NCBI GenBank assembly: GCA_051878315.1
Contig: JBJEJW010000007.1
Location: 1 to 64,000, forward strand
Direction of reading: 5' to 3'
Origin: W0P28-013 sp051878315
Lineage (GTDB): Bacteria; Bacteroidota; Bacteroidia; Bacteroidales; Paludibacteraceae
Length of the DNA stretch: 64,000 bases
Part shown: piece by piece, positions 61,725-64,000 of the stretch
Layout of the letters: each line of letters starts with the position of its first letter
How positions within the stretch are numbered: the first letter of the stretch is position 1
Made by a program: the position numbers and the translations under genes
Notes under the pieces: model-generated
The model's input: only the letters and a program-made list of their open reading frames with translations
What the model was told of the DNA's origin: nothing
Databases searched by the model: none

Positions 61725-62231
61725 ATGAAACGTCTCCTTTTTTTCGCCATCGCGGCTGCCATCGTCGCTGCATCATGCACTGTTTCGTACAAATTCAACG
61801 GTGCCTCTATTGACTACAGCAAAGTACGCAGCATTGCCGTCATAGACTTCACCAACCAAGCCACATTGGTCAATCCGTCGTTGGTAAACAACTTCAACGA
61901 TGCGCTGAAAGACGCTTATAACAAACAAACACGCCTCGAACAAGTGCGACGCAATGGCGATTTACAAGTCGAAGGCGAAATAATCACCTACTCCATCACT
62001 CCGCTATCAATCGGTGCCGACGCTTATGCCAGCGAAAACCGTCTAACCATAGGCGTGCGCGTACGTTTTGCCAACAATACTAATCCCGACGAAGATTTTG
62101 AACGTACATTCTCAGCCAACCGCACATTTGCCAGCACTTCAACCCTCGAAGAGGTGCAAGACCAACTCTGCGAAGAGATGATAGAAGAACTTGTCGATCA
62201 AATTTTCAACGCTACCGTAGCCAATTGGTAA
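61725..62231 (+). CDS. LptE-family lipoprotein
   Basis: A 168-residue lipoprotein (AAAIVAASC lipobox) whose body begins CTVSYKFNGASIDYSKVRSI and continues with VIDFTNQATLVNPSLVNNFN. This is the Bacteroidetes LptE-family pattern. LptE is the plug of the LptD outer-membrane LPS translocon; orthology of this family to enterobacterial LptE is by fold and annotation and not proved here. It lies 12 nt after the regulator and is co-transcribed with it. Confidence 0.85.
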   Translation: MKRLLFFAIAAAIVAASCTVSYKFNGASIDYSKVRSIAVIDFTNQATLVNPSLVNNFNDALKDAYNKQTRLEQVRRNGDLQVEGEIITYSITPLSIGADAYASENRLTIGVRVRFANNTNPDEDFERTFSANRTFASTSTLEEVQDQLCEEMIEELVDQIFNATVANW

Positions 62232-62303
62232 CACAAAAGAGCATGGCAACGCACTATAAAATAACAAATTACGCAAAACAATGCAAGATTTCGACCGAAA
62301 AAA

Positions 62304-62334
62304 TTGGTTGAATCAAAAAAAAGCCGTAATTTTG
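62304..62334 (+). promoter_or_regulatory. Bacteroidetes-type promoter for secG
   Basis: TTG at 62304-62306, 20 nt, TAATTTTG at 62327-62334, 35 nt before the ATG. Confidence 0.7.
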
Positions 62335-62369
62335 CAGTCCGAATTTTTGTATTTAACCCAAATAGCATT

Positions 62370-62699
62370 ATGTATTTGCTTTTAACAATCCTTGCAGTTG
62401 CAGCATCGGTCATTTTGGTGCTGATAGTTTTGGTGCAAAACTCCAAAGGTGGCGGTTTGGCATCGTCTTTTTCGAGTTCGAACCAAATAATGGGCGTGCG
62501 CAAGACGACCGACTTCCTCGAAAAAACCACATGGACGCTGATTGCTTTCATCGTAGTATGTTGTGTTTTTGCAACGGGAGTACACGACGGTAGCGCCGTT
62601 GTATCGACCTCGGAAATAGCCGATCAGGCCGAAGCCATACAACAAGAGAGTGCGCAAGTGCCGGCTGCTCCGTTCGACGAAGCCGCACCTGCAGAATAA
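62370..62699 (+). CDS. secG: Protein translocase subunit SecG
   Basis: The ATG at 62370 gives 109 residues with two membrane helices (about 3-22 and 52-72) joined by the family loop VLVQNSKGGGLASSFSSSNQ. An Ala/Glu-rich C-terminal tail follows. It supports SecYEG-mediated export. Confidence 0.94.
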   Translation: MYLLLTILAVAASVILVLIVLVQNSKGGGLASSFSSSNQIMGVRKTTDFLEKTTWTLIAFIVVCCVFATGVHDGSAVVSTSEIADQAEAIQQESAQVPAAPFDEAAPAE

Positions 62700-62729
62700 C
62701 ACAACAAAAGTCGTTGCAAAAACGATTTT

Positions 62730-62812
62730 GGGCAGTTTCCAGAGTGGCCAAATGGGGCTGACTGTAACTCAGCTGTCTTTCGACTTCGGTGGTTCGAATC
62801 CATCACTGCCCA
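62730..62812 (+). tRNA. tRNA-Tyr (anticodon GTA)
   Basis: Acceptor arms GGGCAGT (62730) and ACTGCCC (62805-62811) pair fully. The anticodon stem CTGA/TCAG encloses CTGTAAC with GTA at 62764-62766. A long variable arm (class II, as expected for bacterial tRNA-Tyr) and the T-loop GGTTCGAATCC follow. CCA is not encoded. Confidence 0.96.
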
Positions 62813-62814
62813 CA

Positions 62815-62852
62815 AACCATGCGTTTTTTTCGCGTGGTTTTATTTTTTTAAC
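62815..62852 (+). terminator. Terminator after tRNA-Tyr
   Basis: AAACCATGCG, loop of seven T, CGCGTGGTTT (one G-T pair), then TATTTTTTT. Confidence 0.85.
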
Positions 62853-62885
62853 CACGTTCAGTCATACAACATAATCCTTTTTTTG

Positions 62886-62893
62886 TACCTTTG
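62886..62893 (+). promoter_or_regulatory. -7 promoter box for dsbD
   Basis: TACCTTTG followed by C, 23 nt before the ATG at 62917. No good -33 element is seen. Confidence 0.5.
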
Positions 62894-62916
62894 CAAATCA
62901 GAAATATTATTTGCCC

Positions 62917-64000
62917 ATGAGTAACAAAACAATCTTCTGCCTCATCGCAACGGTTTTCACCCTGACACTGCAAGCCCAAATAGTCGATCCCGTGCGATGG
63001 ACATTCGACACACAACGCACCGGCGACACACTCGACTTGCAATTCACCGCCGAGATAGCCAAGGGTTGGCACCTATACGGCACCGAACTGCCCGATGGCG
63101 GTCCGCAACCAACCATTTTTACATTCGCCACGACTACAAATGCCGAACTTGTTGGCGACATCGTTGCCGAACGCGCTCCGCACAGCCAATACGACCCTAC
63201 ATTCGATATGCAACTCAATTGGTTTTCGGGCAAAATCACATTTCATCAAAAAGCCGTTGTGCGCACCGCCGACTACGCCATTGCCGGCCATGTAGAATTT
63301 ATGGCATGCGACGACCGCAACTGCACGCCATCTACCAATATGCCATTCAGTTTCGGGCAAACCGCCGCAGCGACGATTCAACCATTGCAAATAGACGTAC
63401 CGGCACCGGCTGCCACATCCGACCTATATACGCCCGTTATTGACGAATTGCGCGCCTTTGGCAACGACACTGCCACTGACAACAACGAATCGTTGTGGAC
63501 CATTTTTCTGTTTGGTCTGGCAGGCGGACTATTGGCCTTATTCACACCCTGCGTGTGGCCAATCATTCCAATGACAGTCAGCTTTTTTCTAAAACGCGCC
63601 AACAATAAGCGTCAAGGTCGCCGCGACGCATTGCTTTACGGTTTGTCGATTATTGTTATCTACGTCGGTCTCGGCCTACTGATAACGTTGATATTCGGCG
63701 CCAGCGCACTCAATTCGCTTTCGACCAACGCTATTTTCAACCTGTTTTTATTTGCATTGTTAGTAGTGTTTTCGCTGTCGTTCTTCGGTATGTTCGAAAT
63801 CACACTGCCGGCTTCGTGGTCAACGAAATTGGACGCTCGCGCATCGCGCACGTCGGGCATCGTCAGCATTTTACTGATGGCTTTCACGTTAGCCGTGGTT
63901 TCATTCTCATGTACCGGTCCGATTATCGGCACATTGTTGGTTGAAGTGTCCACCAAAAATTCGTTTTTGGCACCCACCATCGGCATGTTCGGATTTGCGC
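62917..64000 (+). CDS. dsbD: Thiol:disulfide interchange protein DsbD, 5' part (runs off the window)
   Basis: The frame from the ATG at 62917 stays open to the window end (361 codons). A signal peptide (IFCLIATVFTLTLQAQ) is followed by the N-terminal DsbD-alpha domain (about residues 22-150) with its cysteine pair in FMACDDRNCTPS. The CcdA-like membrane part begins near residue 192, with the two redox cysteines in FTPCVWPIIPMTVSFF and VSFSCTGPIIGTLL. DsbD carries electrons from cytoplasmic thioredoxin to the periplasm. The C-terminal thioredoxin domain lies beyond the window. Confidence 0.93.
   Translation, partial: MSNKTIFCLIATVFTLTLQAQIVDPVRWTFDTQRTGDTLDLQFTAEIAKGWHLYGTELPDGGPQPTIFTFATTTNAELVGDIVAERAPHSQYDPTFDMQLNWFSGKITFHQKAVVRTADYAIAGHVEFMACDDRNCTPSTNMPFSFGQTAAATIQPLQIDVPAPAATSDLYTPVIDELRAFGNDTATDNNESLWTIFLFGLAGGLLALFTPCVWPIIPMTVSFFLKRANNKRQGRRDALLYGLSIIVIYVGLGLLITLIFGASALNSLSTNAIFNLFLFALLVVFSLSFFGMFEITLPASWSTKLDARASRTSGIVSILLMAFTLAVVSFSCTGPIIGTLLVEVSTKNSFLAPTIGMFGFA

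Overview
This 64 kb window comes from a member of the Bacteroidota, most likely order Bacteroidales. Many genes are preceded by the Bacteroidetes sigma-ABfr promoter (TTTG or TTG, then about 19-20 nt, then TAnnTTTG). Lineage-specific genes and orders are present: rpmB-rpmG-DUF4295-ftsY-rimO, the MoxR/Bat aerotolerance operon, pdxJ-exbB-exbD-tonB, a DUF3276 PUR-type protein, a DUF4834 protein, an LptE-family protein next to secG, and a CBM20-GH77 MalQ. One large secreted protein ends in a type IX secretion (T9SS) sorting domain. A Paludibacteraceae-like relative is plausible but cannot be fixed from the sequence alone.

Positions 1-12200 are an accessory region. It holds the 3' tail of a secreted protein, two divergent ORF6N-domain genes, a small secreted protein on the minus strand, a 1257-residue T9SS cargo protein, a small bitopic membrane protein and a 1265-residue surface protein with FN3 and InlB-type repeats. 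The spaces between them are packed with mosaic interspersed repeats: REP-like GTAGGGACG palindromes, CCCCTAAAGGGG and CCCCCTTCAGGGGG elements, ACTCATT-type tandem repeats and a dispersed unit of about 208 bp. Some of these repeats run into coding sequence and supply protein C-termini.

Positions 12200-24050 are mostly housekeeping: ddl, a polyprenyl diphosphate synthase, an unknown protein, comEC, ATP-type pckA with an odd Cys-bearing tail, a DUF4834 protein, uvrA and a PLP-dependent decarboxylase. Positions 24050-25490 form a second accessory island. It carries a lipoprotein whose last 128 coding nt are strongly and asymmetrically depleted in adenine, the signature expected of a diversity-generating-retroelement (DGR) target. 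A GC-rich hairpin lies just downstream and a 128-bp imperfect inverted repeat lies on the other side. No reverse transcriptase is in the window.

Positions 25490-34260 carry prs, a secreted esterase, malQ, and a polysaccharide export module (two Wza-like lipoproteins and a Wzc-type tyrosine kinase with a (Gly-Tyr)n tail) without glycosyltransferases. Positions 34400-38830 are the ribosomal protein/ftsY/rimO cluster, an HU protein and an HU-transmembrane-LysM fusion. Positions 38990-47330 are the complete aerotolerance operon (moxR, DUF58, an unnamed membrane gene, batA-batE), followed by a PAP2 phosphatase and a small helical protein.

Positions 48580-57000 hold fmt and nadK (minus), pdxJ-exbB-exbD-tonB and a DJ-1 protein, class I fumarase (minus), rplU-rpmA and the PUR protein. 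Positions 57130-59540 are a TPP riboswitch controlling a TonB-dependent receptor, so this receptor probably imports thiamine or a related compound. The window ends with an MBL-fold hydrolase on a nearly leaderless transcript, an AAA+ sigma-54-type regulator with GAFTSA instead of GAFTGA, an LptE-family lipoprotein, secG, tRNA-Tyr and the 5' part of dsbD, which runs off the end.
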